Assembly: GCA_016281335.1 (NCBI GenBank)
Contig: JAEEIK010000110.1
Coordinates: 20,803 to 84,802 of the forward strand
DNA from: Lachnospiraceae bacterium
GTDB taxonomy: Bacteria > Bacillota > Clostridia > Lachnospirales > Lachnospiraceae
Direction of reading: 5' to 3'
DNA: 64,000 nucleotides
The notes beneath the pieces are model-generated. The model did no database searches and was not told where the DNA came from. It saw nothing but the letters and a program-made list of their open reading frames with translations. Positions 10,071 to 18,833 of this stretch are shown here, in pieces; the first letter of the stretch is position 1; each line of letters opens with the position of its first letter. The translations under genes were made by a program, and so were the position numbers.

Positions 10071-11071
10071 TAATATCTCCCGGCCAGTTTGCTGACCGCC
10101 CTTGCGGCCTTGGCCATATAATATCCCGCTCCTGAAGTAAGGAGCAGCGATAAATATTCCCCGTCCTTTATGCTGCCTCCGATAAGTCCGGCGGCTTCTT
10201 CAAGTCCCAGCTCCTTAGCCCGTTTAACATTATCATGCTTTGCCATGGACTCTGTTTTTCTGACTCTGTACGCAGCCCTGATATCCGGATAGTGTCTTAT
10301 ATTGATAAGTTTTTTGTACTGCGGTGCCAGGGTCTTTTCCATGCCCATGCTGATCAGATTGACGTAGGCGTGGGCCGCCTCATCCATGCTGTTCCAGGAA
10401 GAAGCCTCTATCTGCCTGTAGGAAGCCATGCATTCGGGCAGATAATACATCTTTCCCTTAAGGAACTGCCTGAAGGTTATCAGATTGTCATCATAATCAT
10501 ACTTAAGCTTCCCGGCGCTTATATCGGATATATCGCCCTTTCGGAACATCAGGGCCCCGCTCTGTAAGAACATAAGCTTCCAGTATCCGTCAATGCCGAT
10601 CTTCCTTTCCTTCTTTGCCCTGCAAAGAGGAAATTCATGTCCGTCTTCATAATAGAGCTTCAGATTGTGGGCCGCCATGGAGCAGTCCGCATTTGCCGGA
10701 TCATCCAGTATATCTGAAAGCCTCTTAAGCCTGTGATCGTCGGTATAGAAATCATCTCCGTCAAGGAAACTGATGTACTCTCCCTTAGCTTCTTCCAAAA
10801 GCATTATCCTGTTTAATGACGCCCTCTCTATCTTCGAATAGCTGACGCCTTCTTCACGTTCTCTTACAAAAACCCGTATCAGTCCCGGATACTTTTCGGA
10901 GTACTCATTGACGATCCTTACGGTCGCGTCCGAAGAACCGTCGTCACCCACCAGTATCTCGTACCCGCCGTCATATTCCTGCCTCACGACGCTCTCCAGA
11001 GTCTGTCTTATATACGCCTCCAGATTATATGTCGTGATCAGCACGCTTAGTTTTATGCTTTCATTTGTCAT
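10070..11071 (-). CDS. GT2-family glycosyltransferase
   Basis: The 333-residue GT2 enzyme begins LSVLITTYNLEAYIRQTLESV and has VGDDGSSDATV and FLDGDDFYTDDHRL (DXD). It matches WcaA-like enzymes of exopolysaccharide clusters. The gene is unusual because no Shine-Dalgarno sequence is visible upstream of the ATG; the preceding bases are AT-only and hold an extended -10 box that would start transcription almost at the ATG. It leads a transcription unit that goes on to the priming transferase. Confidence 0.85.
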   Translation of the reverse strand: MTNESIKLSVLITTYNLEAYIRQTLESVVRQEYDGGYEILVGDDGSSDATVRIVNEYSEKYPGLIRVFVREREEGVSYSKIERASLNRIMLLEEAKGEYISFLDGDDFYTDDHRLKRLSDILDDPANADCSMAAHNLKLYYEDGHEFPLCRAKKERKIGIDGYWKLMFLQSGALMFRKGDISDISAGKLKYDYDDNLITFRQFLKGKMYYLPECMASYRQIEASSWNSMDEAAHAYVNLISMGMEKTLAPQYKKLINIRHYPDIRAAYRVRKTESMAKHDNVKRAKELGLEEAAGLIGGSIKDGEYLSLLLTSGAGYYMAKAARAVSKLAGRY

Positions 11072-11079
11072 AAAATATT

Positions 11080-11108
11080 ATTATACCATTATCCGCGCTT
11101 TCCCGCAA
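11080..11108 (-). promoter_or_regulatory. Extended -10 promoter adjacent to a start codon
   Basis: TGGTATAAT forms an extended -10 (TATAAT at 11080-11085), 17 bases from TTGCGG (11103-11108), in the 44-base gap upstream of the GT2 gene that starts at 11071. The expected transcription start falls within about 0-2 bases of the ATG, which would give a leaderless mRNA. Confidence 0.5.
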
Positions 11109-11115
11109 ACCCGGC

Positions 11116-12099
11116 TTACATCTGTTTCATCCACTTCTTTATCTGGTGCACCGGCTTATATATCACATCCTGAGCCCTTCTCATATGGATGGCATTTTTC
11201 ATCTTCTTCTGATACTCCCTGCCGTAGTATTCCTGATTGCGCCTGAAAGCCGCCTGAGGCTCAGCATCAAAAATATTTCTCAGAAAAACATCCGCGTAAT
11301 CTTCTTTAAGTATTGCAGCTGCCGCCGAATCCTCCTTAAGCATCGGTGCTTTCATCATAGCCAGATACTTTTGATCATCCTCATTTACTTCTTTTATCTT
11401 TCCGATGATATCTTCCACGTTATCGTAATCCATACAGTTGATAAAAGCATCGGGATTAAACTCTTTAGCTATTTCGGGATCTCCCCAGTATACGGGTATG
11501 GTATCTCCCGCAAAAGCTTCGAGCATCTTCTCGGTCACATAGCCCGGAGTCGAAGTGTTTTCAAATGCCAGGGTAAAGCGGTAATCTCTCTCAAAGGCCA
11601 GCTTATCCTTAACGGCTCCGCCTACGTTGTTTTTATACTTTCCGCCGGAATCCACTTTTTTATATTCACAGAGCTTTTCATACAGCTTCTCCCTCATGGG
11701 ATCGCTGTCGGGATTGGATACCACGCGGTTACAGAATTTCTTTTTTGAAAGATAATACTCATCACTTTTCGTATGTTTTTCAAGAGCCGCTCCTATCCTT
11801 TCGGTATACAGAGCATACAGGGGAAGCCTTAAATACCTGTCCCCGAATTCCATATGATGGAAGCCCATTACATAATCATAGATATTCAGATCGGGAATAT
11901 AGTTCTCCCCTGTAAAACATATCTTCACTCTGTCAGTCAGGTCATAGGCCGAGTCTCCGAAACAGGAGGCAAATATGACCGGAGCCGACTTATCTATCTC
12001 AACATCGTAGTACAGCCTTAATCTGTTAATGAAATAATTGTCCTCTTTGTTGAGATCACTCCAGAAATCAACAAAATCAATCTTTATCTTTTTCTTCAT
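11116..12099 (-). CDS. GT10 alpha-1,3/4-fucosyltransferase-like
   Basis: The 327-residue protein carries the GT10 donor-binding block FTLAFENTSTPGYVTEKM followed by AFAGDTIPVYWGDPEIAKEFNPDAFI, closely like H. pylori FutA-type and other bacterial fucosyltransferases. It would transfer L-fucose, or a related GDP-6-deoxyhexose, to a glycan acceptor in the cytoplasm. The ATG at 12099 was chosen because the earlier GTG sits only 2 bases from GGAGAG. gmd is present ~10 kb away but no GDP-fucose synthase is seen, so the donor is uncertain. It overlaps the end of the Wzy-like gene by 23 bases. Confidence 0.88.
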   Translation of the reverse strand: MKKKIKIDFVDFWSDLNKEDNYFINRLRLYYDVEIDKSAPVIFASCFGDSAYDLTDRVKICFTGENYIPDLNIYDYVMGFHHMEFGDRYLRLPLYALYTERIGAALEKHTKSDEYYLSKKKFCNRVVSNPDSDPMREKLYEKLCEYKKVDSGGKYKNNVGGAVKDKLAFERDYRFTLAFENTSTPGYVTEKMLEAFAGDTIPVYWGDPEIAKEFNPDAFINCMDYDNVEDIIGKIKEVNEDDQKYLAMMKAPMLKEDSAAAAILKEDYADVFLRNIFDAEPQAAFRRNQEYYGREYQKKMKNAIHMRRAQDVIYKPVHQIKKWMKQM

Positions 12100-13210
12100 T
12101 CTTCCCACTCTCTCCGAGCATGGCGATGAATACGCCGTTCTTGTTGAAATAAGGTATAAAGGCTTCCGCCACCGAATACAGCATGAAGCCCGTGATCAGC
12201 AGGGAAGCCGCATGCTTATTCTTCTTTACCGCCTTATCCCAGCTGATAAATACAGCAAGTATATAGATGATCATAAAGATCACACCTTCTCTGAGCAGGC
12301 TGTTGACATAGCCGACTTCCGTCGCCTCCGTAACAGCCCTGTTTCCGAGGAGCTTTATCTCATTCTCCTTAAGAGCATCCCTGGCAAACTCAAATCTCCC
12401 TGTAGTTATCTCATTTACCGCATCCCAGGCATTCTCCACCTTTCCCATATGATTCTCGGGATAAGGTATAAAGAGAAACGTGAAGATAAAGAGTATGACC
12501 GCAGCCGCAATAAACTGCTGGAATCTGTGATAGAGCTTTCTGTGTGCTTCATTCTTATCAAGCCTAAGGAAGATAACACCTGCAAGTATATAAATGAAGA
12601 TGGCGATGCCCATCTTTGAAGAAGCCAGAATAAAGGGTATCATGAACACCACGGCTCCGACAGCCAGGAAAGCCGCCTTTATCTTCTGACCGTAAAGATA
12701 TATCCACATGATGAAAAGCCTGAACCAGAAAAAGCTGAAGGCATTGGGATGAAGATAGCCGAACATAAAACGCCGTTCCTCCGAATGCCTGAAATAATCG
12801 CTGATATAGATATCACCGCCCAGACCCAGCAGGGCTCTTATCAGTATATAAGCCGTAAGGGCCGCAGTTCCGTAAAAATACAGCTTTATGACCTTCTCTG
12901 CATCTTCTTTCTTTCCTGCAAGCAGTACAAGCCCCAGCCTCAGCATCAGGGCCGAATGCGTAAATATCAGGAATATCCCGGAAAAAGCAAATACCGCTGC
13001 ATAAAGCGGTATATCCTTTTTTATATCCATATCAACTATAGCGGCGTAAAGGAAAAACACTATGCCCGCAAATATCAGTGTCTGGTTCATGAAACCGCCG
13101 GAAGCAAAACCGGAGGGTGAAACAAGGAGCTCACAAATAAGCCCCATATAGAACGCGGCACTCTTAAATCTCTGCGCAGTCTGTTTTAGCTTTAACAGTT
13201 TATCCTTCAT
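12077..13210 (-). CDS. Wzy-like O-antigen polymerase/ligase membrane protein
   Basis: The ~377-residue protein has about ten hydrophobic helices. It contains FGYLHPNAFSFFWFRLFI and TTGRFEFARDALKENEIKLLGN, the latter resembling the large loop of the Wzy_C/O-antigen ligase family where NxR..I...A appears before the conserved loop. It probably polymerises or transfers lipid-linked repeat units outside the membrane. The open frame extends to 13384, but that stretch lies inside the upstream GT4 gene; ATGs at 13210 and 13225 are the plausible starts, and both overlap the GT4 stop region. Confidence 0.75.
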   Translation of the reverse strand: MKDKLLKLKQTAQRFKSAAFYMGLICELLVSPSGFASGGFMNQTLIFAGIVFFLYAAIVDMDIKKDIPLYAAVFAFSGIFLIFTHSALMLRLGLVLLAGKKEDAEKVIKLYFYGTAALTAYILIRALLGLGGDIYISDYFRHSEERRFMFGYLHPNAFSFFWFRLFIMWIYLYGQKIKAAFLAVGAVVFMIPFILASSKMGIAIFIYILAGVIFLRLDKNEAHRKLYHRFQQFIAAAVILFIFTFLFIPYPENHMGKVENAWDAVNEITTGRFEFARDALKENEIKLLGNRAVTEATEVGYVNSLLREGVIFMIIYILAVFISWDKAVKKNKHAASLLITGFMLYSVAEAFIPYFNKNGVFIAMLGESGKNEEKDKD

Positions 13211-14333
13211 TTTCCAGTCCGTCATAAAGTTTCGTGATCTCAGCCGTATTGGCCGAGAGTGAGAAGCGTTCTGCCCTTTCCCTTCCGGCATCGCCAAATT
13301 TAAGCGCCCTTTCCTCATCTTCGATAAGGCTGCGCATGGCTGATGCAAGGGTATCAATATCTTCATAAAGGATACCCGTCTCACCGTCCTTAACTATTTC
13401 GGGTGTTGCTCCGCTCCTTCTTCCTATCACCGGCAGTCCTGCTCTCATGTATTCCACAGTCACCAGACCGAAGCCTTCATATTCGGAAGCAATGATCCCG
13501 GCGCCGGCTTTTTTCAGCAGCCCGCTCATATCCTTCACAAACCCGGGAAAGCGGATCAAACGTTTAAGTCCGTATTCCTCTGTCTTTCGTTTTAATAAAG
13601 CCGTATAGTTCTTATCGCCTTCTCCTGCAAATACCACTTCGAAGGGAGCTGTCTTATCCTTAAGAAGCTTTGCGGCTTCTATCACATCCAGCTGTCTCTT
13701 TGCGGGAAAGAGATAACCTGCATATACGAAACTGAATGGCCCGCTTTTTTTCTCAGCCTTCTTAAACTGAAGTGAAGTATCTATACCGTCATATATCCTG
13801 ACAGTCTTCGCAGCCGGGTACTTTTTATCAAGATAGTCCTTTACCGCATCTGAAATGGCTATCAGCCTGTCTGCGCTTTCATAATACTTACGCACCGTCT
13901 CATCCGGGTAAAAGAATCTCATACCGTAATGCAGATCGGCAAATTCCCGTATATGCCATACATGCCTGCAATTAAGCCTCTCGGAGAGCATGGCCCCCTG
14001 TCCTATCACCGAGGTATTGGAGTGTATCAGCTCTATGCCCTTATCCTTAAAAAGCTCTGCAAGGCTTTCAAGCTCAGCCTCTATGGCCTTTTTTCTTTTA
14101 CTCTTCTTTAGCGCAAAGCTTATGGGTTCCCTGTATATAGCCTCCCACTGCGTTAACGCCTGTATATGATATTCTATCCCGTTCTCCTTAAGGATGCGGG
14201 TAAACTCTCCTTCGGCCGGAAGGACCACTACCGGAATATGTTTCCCCCCTGCCTTTAAGCCGAGCACGAGATTTAGCAGAGCCCTTCCGGCTCCGTACAG
14301 ATTGTCATAATGGCTTAAAAACAGGATCTTCAT
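13200..14333 (-). CDS. GT4-family glycosyltransferase
   Basis: The 377-residue GT-B enzyme begins MKILFLSHYDNLYGAGRALLNL, with a Gly-rich acceptor loop. The C-terminal half has FVYAGYLFPAKRQLDVIEA and SEYEGFGLVTVEYMRAGLPVIG, which holds the EX7E donor-phosphate motif. Specificity is not readable. The start overlaps the exporter gene by 4 bases; the stop overlaps the start region of the Wzy-like gene, so the three are coupled. Confidence 0.88.
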   Translation of the reverse strand: MKILFLSHYDNLYGAGRALLNLVLGLKAGGKHIPVVVLPAEGEFTRILKENGIEYHIQALTQWEAIYREPISFALKKSKRKKAIEAELESLAELFKDKGIELIHSNTSVIGQGAMLSERLNCRHVWHIREFADLHYGMRFFYPDETVRKYYESADRLIAISDAVKDYLDKKYPAAKTVRIYDGIDTSLQFKKAEKKSGPFSFVYAGYLFPAKRQLDVIEAAKLLKDKTAPFEVVFAGEGDKNYTALLKRKTEEYGLKRLIRFPGFVKDMSGLLKKAGAGIIASEYEGFGLVTVEYMRAGLPVIGRRSGATPEIVKDGETGILYEDIDTLASAMRSLIEDEERALKFGDAGRERAERFSLSANTAEITKLYDGLENEG

Positions 14334-16105
14334 ATATTCTTCAGGACCTCTGCCTTGTCTTTCTTAACGGCTATACCGCCTGATATCTCATAAATGCTGT
14401 CGCAGTTCCTTATGGTCGAAAGCCTGTGGGCCACGATGATCATGGTCTTGCTTCCGTGCAGCGAATCAATGGCTTCCATAACAGCGGTCTCTGTCTCGGT
14501 ATCCAGGGCGCTGGTAGCTTCATCCAGCACCAGTATCTCGGGATTTTCATAAAGAGCTCTCGCTATGGCTATCCTCTGGCGCTGTCCGCCGGAGATCCTC
14601 ACGCCCGATTCTCCCACCATGGAATCCAGTCCGTTTTCCAGACCTTTGACAAAGTCTTCCAGCTGGGCCTCTCTTACGGCATGCCATACCTTTTCCTCAT
14701 CTATCTCTTCTTTCCTTATGCCGAAAGCCACATTTGCCCTGATGGTATCATCGGTAAGATATACGCTCTGGGGAACATAGCCTACCAGCTTTGACCAGCC
14801 AAGCAGATTGGAATACACATCTTCCCCGTCTATCTCTATATTTCCCTTATCCGGCGGCAACAGTCCCAGTATCACATCCGCAAGGGTAGTCTTGCCGGCG
14901 CCGGAAGGACCTATAAGAGCCACTGACTCTCCCTTCTTTATCGTCAGTGACAGACCGTTCAGCACATTGTCATGACCGGTAGGATATTTAAAGCTTATAT
15001 TGTTTATCTTAAGCGCATCATTAAAGCTTAAGCTCTTTCCGTTATCATCTTTCTCATCCCTTAAATGATTGTCCTTATCCGCTTCTATCTGACGGAGCAT
15101 ATCATAGATGGCGTCAAGCCTCGGACGGTTATAGGTTATCGCGTTCACGTTGGTGGTCATCCTGCCTACCGAAGGGAAGAGCCTGAAAGCCGCCATGGCT
15201 ACACCTGCAAGCTTGGTTATATAGTCGGCGGTATCCTCCACCATATGAAGACGCAGCACCACGATAGCTATGAGTCCGCCTATACAGACAACCTCATATA
15301 CATACATGGGTATGACATTTAAGAAGTTGCTCTTCTTTGCGGCTCTGGCATTTTCGCTGCAGGCGCCCTCGAAGCTTTCAAGGAAATACTTCTGACGGTT
15401 CATGACCATGATCTCTTTTATGCCGTTGAAGGCCTGGCTTAAATACTGCAGCATCTGGCCTTCGCATTCCTGGCTTATGACGCCGATCAGCTTGACGATC
15501 TTTTTCATACCTTTGAAAAGGAAGAGCATGCAAAGCCCCAGTATGCCCACCAGAGATACCGCAAGTATCGGATCCAGCACTATGATATATATGCTTATGG
15601 CAGCGCAGGTAAAGAGCTCGGCTATCATCCTGAAAAGGAAGAAGCACATGGCAAAGACACCCACCACATCCTGATTAACCGTACGGATAAGTATCGACGA
15701 GTTTACGTTCACATGAAAAAGATAGGAACTGCGAAGATAGGTGTTTGCCATCTTTAAGGACAGGTCCCTCTGTACCGCAGTGGAATACCAGGCCTGTATG
15801 TATGAAGAAAACATCAGGTAAAGGTTCTTGATAATATAAATGATTATAATGATTATGCCGAGGACTGTCATGACCTTACGGCTGTCCGAGATATCCATGA
15901 AATACCCAAGGGCGCGGGTATACCACTTAGTCGCGCTCTCTTCGGGCTTCATCACGGTCTCCATCAGAGGCAGTATGGCCGAGACTCCGAGGAGTTCCCA
16001 GATGGAACCTATCAGCGCCACAAAGCAGACCAGCACATACTGTCTCTTCTGCTTCGGTGTCAGTATATAGTTTAATTCAGTCAGTATCTTTTTCAGACTT
16101 TTCAT
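14330..16105 (-). CDS. PglK/MsbA-like ABC exporter (lipid-linked glycan flippase candidate)
   Basis: The 591-residue protein fuses an ABC type-1 exporter membrane domain (helices from ~25 to 310) with an ATPase domain. The Walker A is GPSGAGKTT (399-407), the signature is SGGQR (505-509) and the Walker B is ILVLDEATSAL. The half-transporter layout and the ELLGVSAILPLMETV opening resemble PglK, which flips lipid-linked oligosaccharide. A paralog lies at 24933-26678. Its setting among GTs and a Wzy-like gene supports glycan-lipid flipping; no Wzx flippase is seen in the window, which makes these ABC proteins the main flippase candidates. Confidence 0.9.
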   Translation of the reverse strand: MKSLKKILTELNYILTPKQKRQYVLVCFVALIGSIWELLGVSAILPLMETVMKPEESATKWYTRALGYFMDISDSRKVMTVLGIIIIIIYIIKNLYLMFSSYIQAWYSTAVQRDLSLKMANTYLRSSYLFHVNVNSSILIRTVNQDVVGVFAMCFFLFRMIAELFTCAAISIYIIVLDPILAVSLVGILGLCMLFLFKGMKKIVKLIGVISQECEGQMLQYLSQAFNGIKEIMVMNRQKYFLESFEGACSENARAAKKSNFLNVIPMYVYEVVCIGGLIAIVVLRLHMVEDTADYITKLAGVAMAAFRLFPSVGRMTTNVNAITYNRPRLDAIYDMLRQIEADKDNHLRDEKDDNGKSLSFNDALKINNISFKYPTGHDNVLNGLSLTIKKGESVALIGPSGAGKTTLADVILGLLPPDKGNIEIDGEDVYSNLLGWSKLVGYVPQSVYLTDDTIRANVAFGIRKEEIDEEKVWHAVREAQLEDFVKGLENGLDSMVGESGVRISGGQRQRIAIARALYENPEILVLDEATSALDTETETAVMEAIDSLHGSKTMIIVAHRLSTIRNCDSIYEISGGIAVKKDKAEVLKNI

Positions 16106-17477
16106 GTTTTCCTCTCTTTACCAGCTCCCACAGCATTATCAGCCCGGCCTGGTAGAACAGTGCCATGTTGTAGATCATATATCTGCTCTGGCAGAATATC
16201 AGTGCAGCCGTAACTCCCACATTTACAAGTATCGCAGTCAGTACAGACATTCCGATGACAGCTGCGTCATAGCATTCCTTTTTCCTGTAACATATCACCA
16301 TTAGGGCGATAAAGCCTATATATGCCGCAAGTGCACAGAGATCAAGAAGTTTATGTCTGGCTGCTATCGTATTGACAAAACCGTTTATCAGTGAAGCCGC
16401 ATATACCTTCAGATAGGTCCCGGCGTTGTCTGCAAGCAGGCTCTTAACTATCACGCCGCTCATGCGGTCAGCCTCAGCCTCAGCCTCCATGCCTTCCTTA
16501 AAGCCTCGCTGAATGGCATAGTCTATGAACAGAGGCCCGGTGGTATTAACGGTTATCACATCATAATTTTCTTCGTAGTGTTCTTCCAGTTCCCTTAAGC
16601 TCTTACCTGCATAGGAGTAATTGCTCTTAGTCTCATCCAGCAGATCCATGGTCTTTATGAAAAGATCTTTAACGCTCTCTTCTTTGATCAGTTTGGCATC
16701 TTCCTTATCCGCCACGTAAAGCGTAGTGGTCAGCACCAGGTTCATGTCCCTGGTATTCTGCTTAAACTCGCCTCTCAGCGCATAATTATACATTCTGGTA
16801 CCGAGCAGGGCAAGGATCAGCGTCAGCGCCATGCCGACCGCCAGCAGCACTATCTTCTTAAAGTGGTCTGCCGGTTTCTTCAGGCTCTTCCTGTCAAAGA
16901 AAGCAACGGTAAAGAGAGTTATATACCCCATGGCCATCTGCTTTCTGATATCAGTCATAAAAGCACAGAGCAGAAGTGTCACTAAAACCGTCTTTGCATT
17001 CTTAAGCTCAAGCCCCTTCTCTCTTAGCTTAAAACATAACAGCATGAACAGCAGCCATACGGACAGGGTGATGCCCTCGGTCATGATGCTGTTGGTATAA
17101 ACTACAGCCCTCTTCGCCGCATACTGGGTAAGCAGCGCTTCTCCGAAATGCGGAAGGAACAGCAGCGCATAGATAAGCCTTGGCAGAGCAAAACGCTTTT
17201 TCAGATAAGTACAGAGCATTGTCACTGCCGCAGCCATCAGCAGATTCTGGAACAGGATCACAGCAAAAAGATAATGTTCCTCTCCGAATATCCCGCGGAA
17301 TGCGGCAAGCAGCAGAGGATACACCGGTTCCCTTGCGGATATCATGTTTATATAGCCCGGCGAATCACTTCCGAGATACACTCCGTAACGGATCGCAAAA
17401 AAAAGATAAAAAGCAGCGCTGACGACAAACGCCGCTGCTGCTTCGGGTATCTTTTTTTTCACTTCTTTTTCATTCAT
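16077..17477 (-). CDS. GT-C-like multispanning membrane protein
   Basis: The 466-residue protein has about nine to ten hydrophobic helices. After the first helix comes GVYLGSDSPGYINMI, whose acidic residue occupies the catalytic position of the first extracytoplasmic loop in GT-C enzymes, then REPVYPLLLAAF. The large soluble loop (residues ~230-340) lies between helices. GT-C enzymes use polyprenyl-phosphate sugars outside the membrane, and DPM-synthase-like genes lie immediately upstream, which fits. No specific family name can be given. Start and stop overlap both neighbours. Confidence 0.7.
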   Translation of the reverse strand: MNEKEVKKKIPEAAAAFVVSAAFYLFFAIRYGVYLGSDSPGYINMISAREPVYPLLLAAFRGIFGEEHYLFAVILFQNLLMAAAVTMLCTYLKKRFALPRLIYALLFLPHFGEALLTQYAAKRAVVYTNSIMTEGITLSVWLLFMLLCFKLREKGLELKNAKTVLVTLLLCAFMTDIRKQMAMGYITLFTVAFFDRKSLKKPADHFKKIVLLAVGMALTLILALLGTRMYNYALRGEFKQNTRDMNLVLTTTLYVADKEDAKLIKEESVKDLFIKTMDLLDETKSNYSYAGKSLRELEEHYEENYDVITVNTTGPLFIDYAIQRGFKEGMEAEAEADRMSGVIVKSLLADNAGTYLKVYAASLINGFVNTIAARHKLLDLCALAAYIGFIALMVICYRKKECYDAAVIGMSVLTAILVNVGVTAALIFCQSRYMIYNMALFYQAGLIMLWELVKRGKHEKSEKDTD

Positions 17478-18411
17478 CTCTCTTCTTTATATGTTCGGCC
17501 CTTATCCTGTACAACAGGAGTTCGAAATCCCTCCGGCTCCTGGTCACCATATCCGAAAGTATGAGCCCGGAGAAGAAGGCCTGCATGGCCCCGAGGGCGA
17601 TAAAGCCGCTGACCACCAGTGTCGGCATATTCTCCACCAGATGTGTATTGATGAATCTCGCAAACACCCACAGGAACATGACTGCTGCAACAAGGAGCAT
17701 CAGAAATGCCAGAGTCGAAAAGAATTTAAAGGGCTTATAATTCTTATACAGTTTGACTATGGTGGAAAGGACCCTGATACCGTCGGAGTAGGTATTAAGT
17801 TTGGACTGGCTGCCTTCGGGCCTGTCCCTGTATTCCACCACCACATTGGCTATGACCATTTCGTTAAACACAGCGTGTATGGACATTTCCGTCTCTATCT
17901 CAAAGCCGCGGCTCAAGACCGGATAGCTCTTTACGAATTCGTATGACAGAGCCCTGAAGCCTGTCATTATATCCTTTATATCACTCTTGAACAGATGATT
18001 TATCGCATAGCGGACCATGCTGTTCCCCATATTATGAAAGGGTCTCGTGTTTTCCTGAAAATAGGTAGAAGACAGCCTGTCTCCCACCACCATATCCACG
18101 CCTTCTTCAAGTACCAGCCTGGCCATCTCTGTCGCTGTCTCCATCGGATAGGTATCATCACCGTCCACACAGATATAACAGTCCGCATCTATATCCCTGA
18201 ACATGCTGCGCAGCACATAGCCCTTGCCCTGTCTCTTCTCATGCCTGACTACTGCTCCTGCGGCCTTTGCTATCTTAACCGTGTCATCGGTTGAATTATT
18301 GTCATAAACATATACCACGGCTTCGGGAAGCGCGGCCTTCGAATCCTTGATGACTTTTTCTATTGTCTTTTCCTCGTTATAGCAGGGGATCAGCACCGCT
18401 ATCCTGTCCAT
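17470..18411 (-). CDS. DPM-synthase-like GT2 with C-terminal membrane helices
   Basis: The 313-residue enzyme begins IAVLIPCYNEEKTIEKVI. It has YDNNSTDDTVKIA, a GKGYVLRSMF loop, CVDGDDTYP (DXD) and MTGFRALS. Two C-terminal helices (~225-245 and ~265-285) anchor it. It matches enzymes making polyprenyl-phosphate monosaccharides from a nucleotide sugar. The product could serve the adjacent GT-C-like protein, with which it overlaps by 8 bases. The sugar is unknown. Confidence 0.85.
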   Translation of the reverse strand: MDRIAVLIPCYNEEKTIEKVIKDSKAALPEAVVYVYDNNSTDDTVKIAKAAGAVVRHEKRQGKGYVLRSMFRDIDADCYICVDGDDTYPMETATEMARLVLEEGVDMVVGDRLSSTYFQENTRPFHNMGNSMVRYAINHLFKSDIKDIMTGFRALSYEFVKSYPVLSRGFEIETEMSIHAVFNEMVIANVVVEYRDRPEGSQSKLNTYSDGIRVLSTIVKLYKNYKPFKFFSTLAFLMLLVAAVMFLWVFARFINTHLVENMPTLVVSGFIALGAMQAFFSGLILSDMVTRSRRDFELLLYRIRAEHIKKRDE

Positions 18412-18426
18412 AGGGTTCTCTCCTTT

Positions 18427-18831
18427 TTATTTTTTCACTCCCACAAACTTAAGAAACTCATCGTAATCCCTGATGTAATCATCTTCGTCATAATACTTCG
18501 ACGCAAACACCATCAGCACCGCGTGTTCCGAGAATTCAGACATTTCCCTCCACATATTGTTGGCAATATATAAGCCCTCATAGGGATTGTCAAGTATCAC
18601 GTTGGTCTTCTCCTTCCCGTCGTCCAGAAGGATATTCACCGAACCGTGAACGCATACCAGGAGCTGCTCCAGGGACTTGTGGGCATGCTTGCCGCGAACG
18701 AAGCCCTCTCTGGTATCGAACATGAAATATACTCTCTTTATCTCAAAGGGCACGTCCTTCAGTTCTTCCAGACTTACCAGATGTCCCCTTTCATCCCCGT
18801 GCATCTGCAGGGGATATTTCTTTATCTCCAT
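18427..18831 (-). CDS. fdtA: dTDP-sugar 3,4-ketoisomerase (FdtA/QdtA, WxcM-like cupin)
   Basis: The 134-residue cupin has GDERGHLVSLE, RVYFMFDT, RGKHAHKSLEQLL with His49 and His51 as the catalytic pair, and NMWREMSEFSEHAVLMVFAS. This is the length and layout of FdtA/QdtA, which convert dTDP-4-keto-6-deoxyglucose to a 3-keto isomer for amination. No FdtB-type 3-aminotransferase is seen; the only DegT-family enzyme in the window is of WecE type (44945-46081). It sits between two polyprenyl-phosphate-sugar-synthase-like genes, suggesting that an unusual deoxy sugar is loaded onto a lipid. GAGG precedes the ATG by 7 bases. Confidence 0.85.
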   Translation of the reverse strand: MEIKKYPLQMHGDERGHLVSLEELKDVPFEIKRVYFMFDTREGFVRGKHAHKSLEQLLVCVHGSVNILLDDGKEKTNVILDNPYEGLYIANNMWREMSEFSEHAVLMVFASKYYDEDDYIRDYDEFLKFVGVKK

Positions 18832-18833
18832 AG

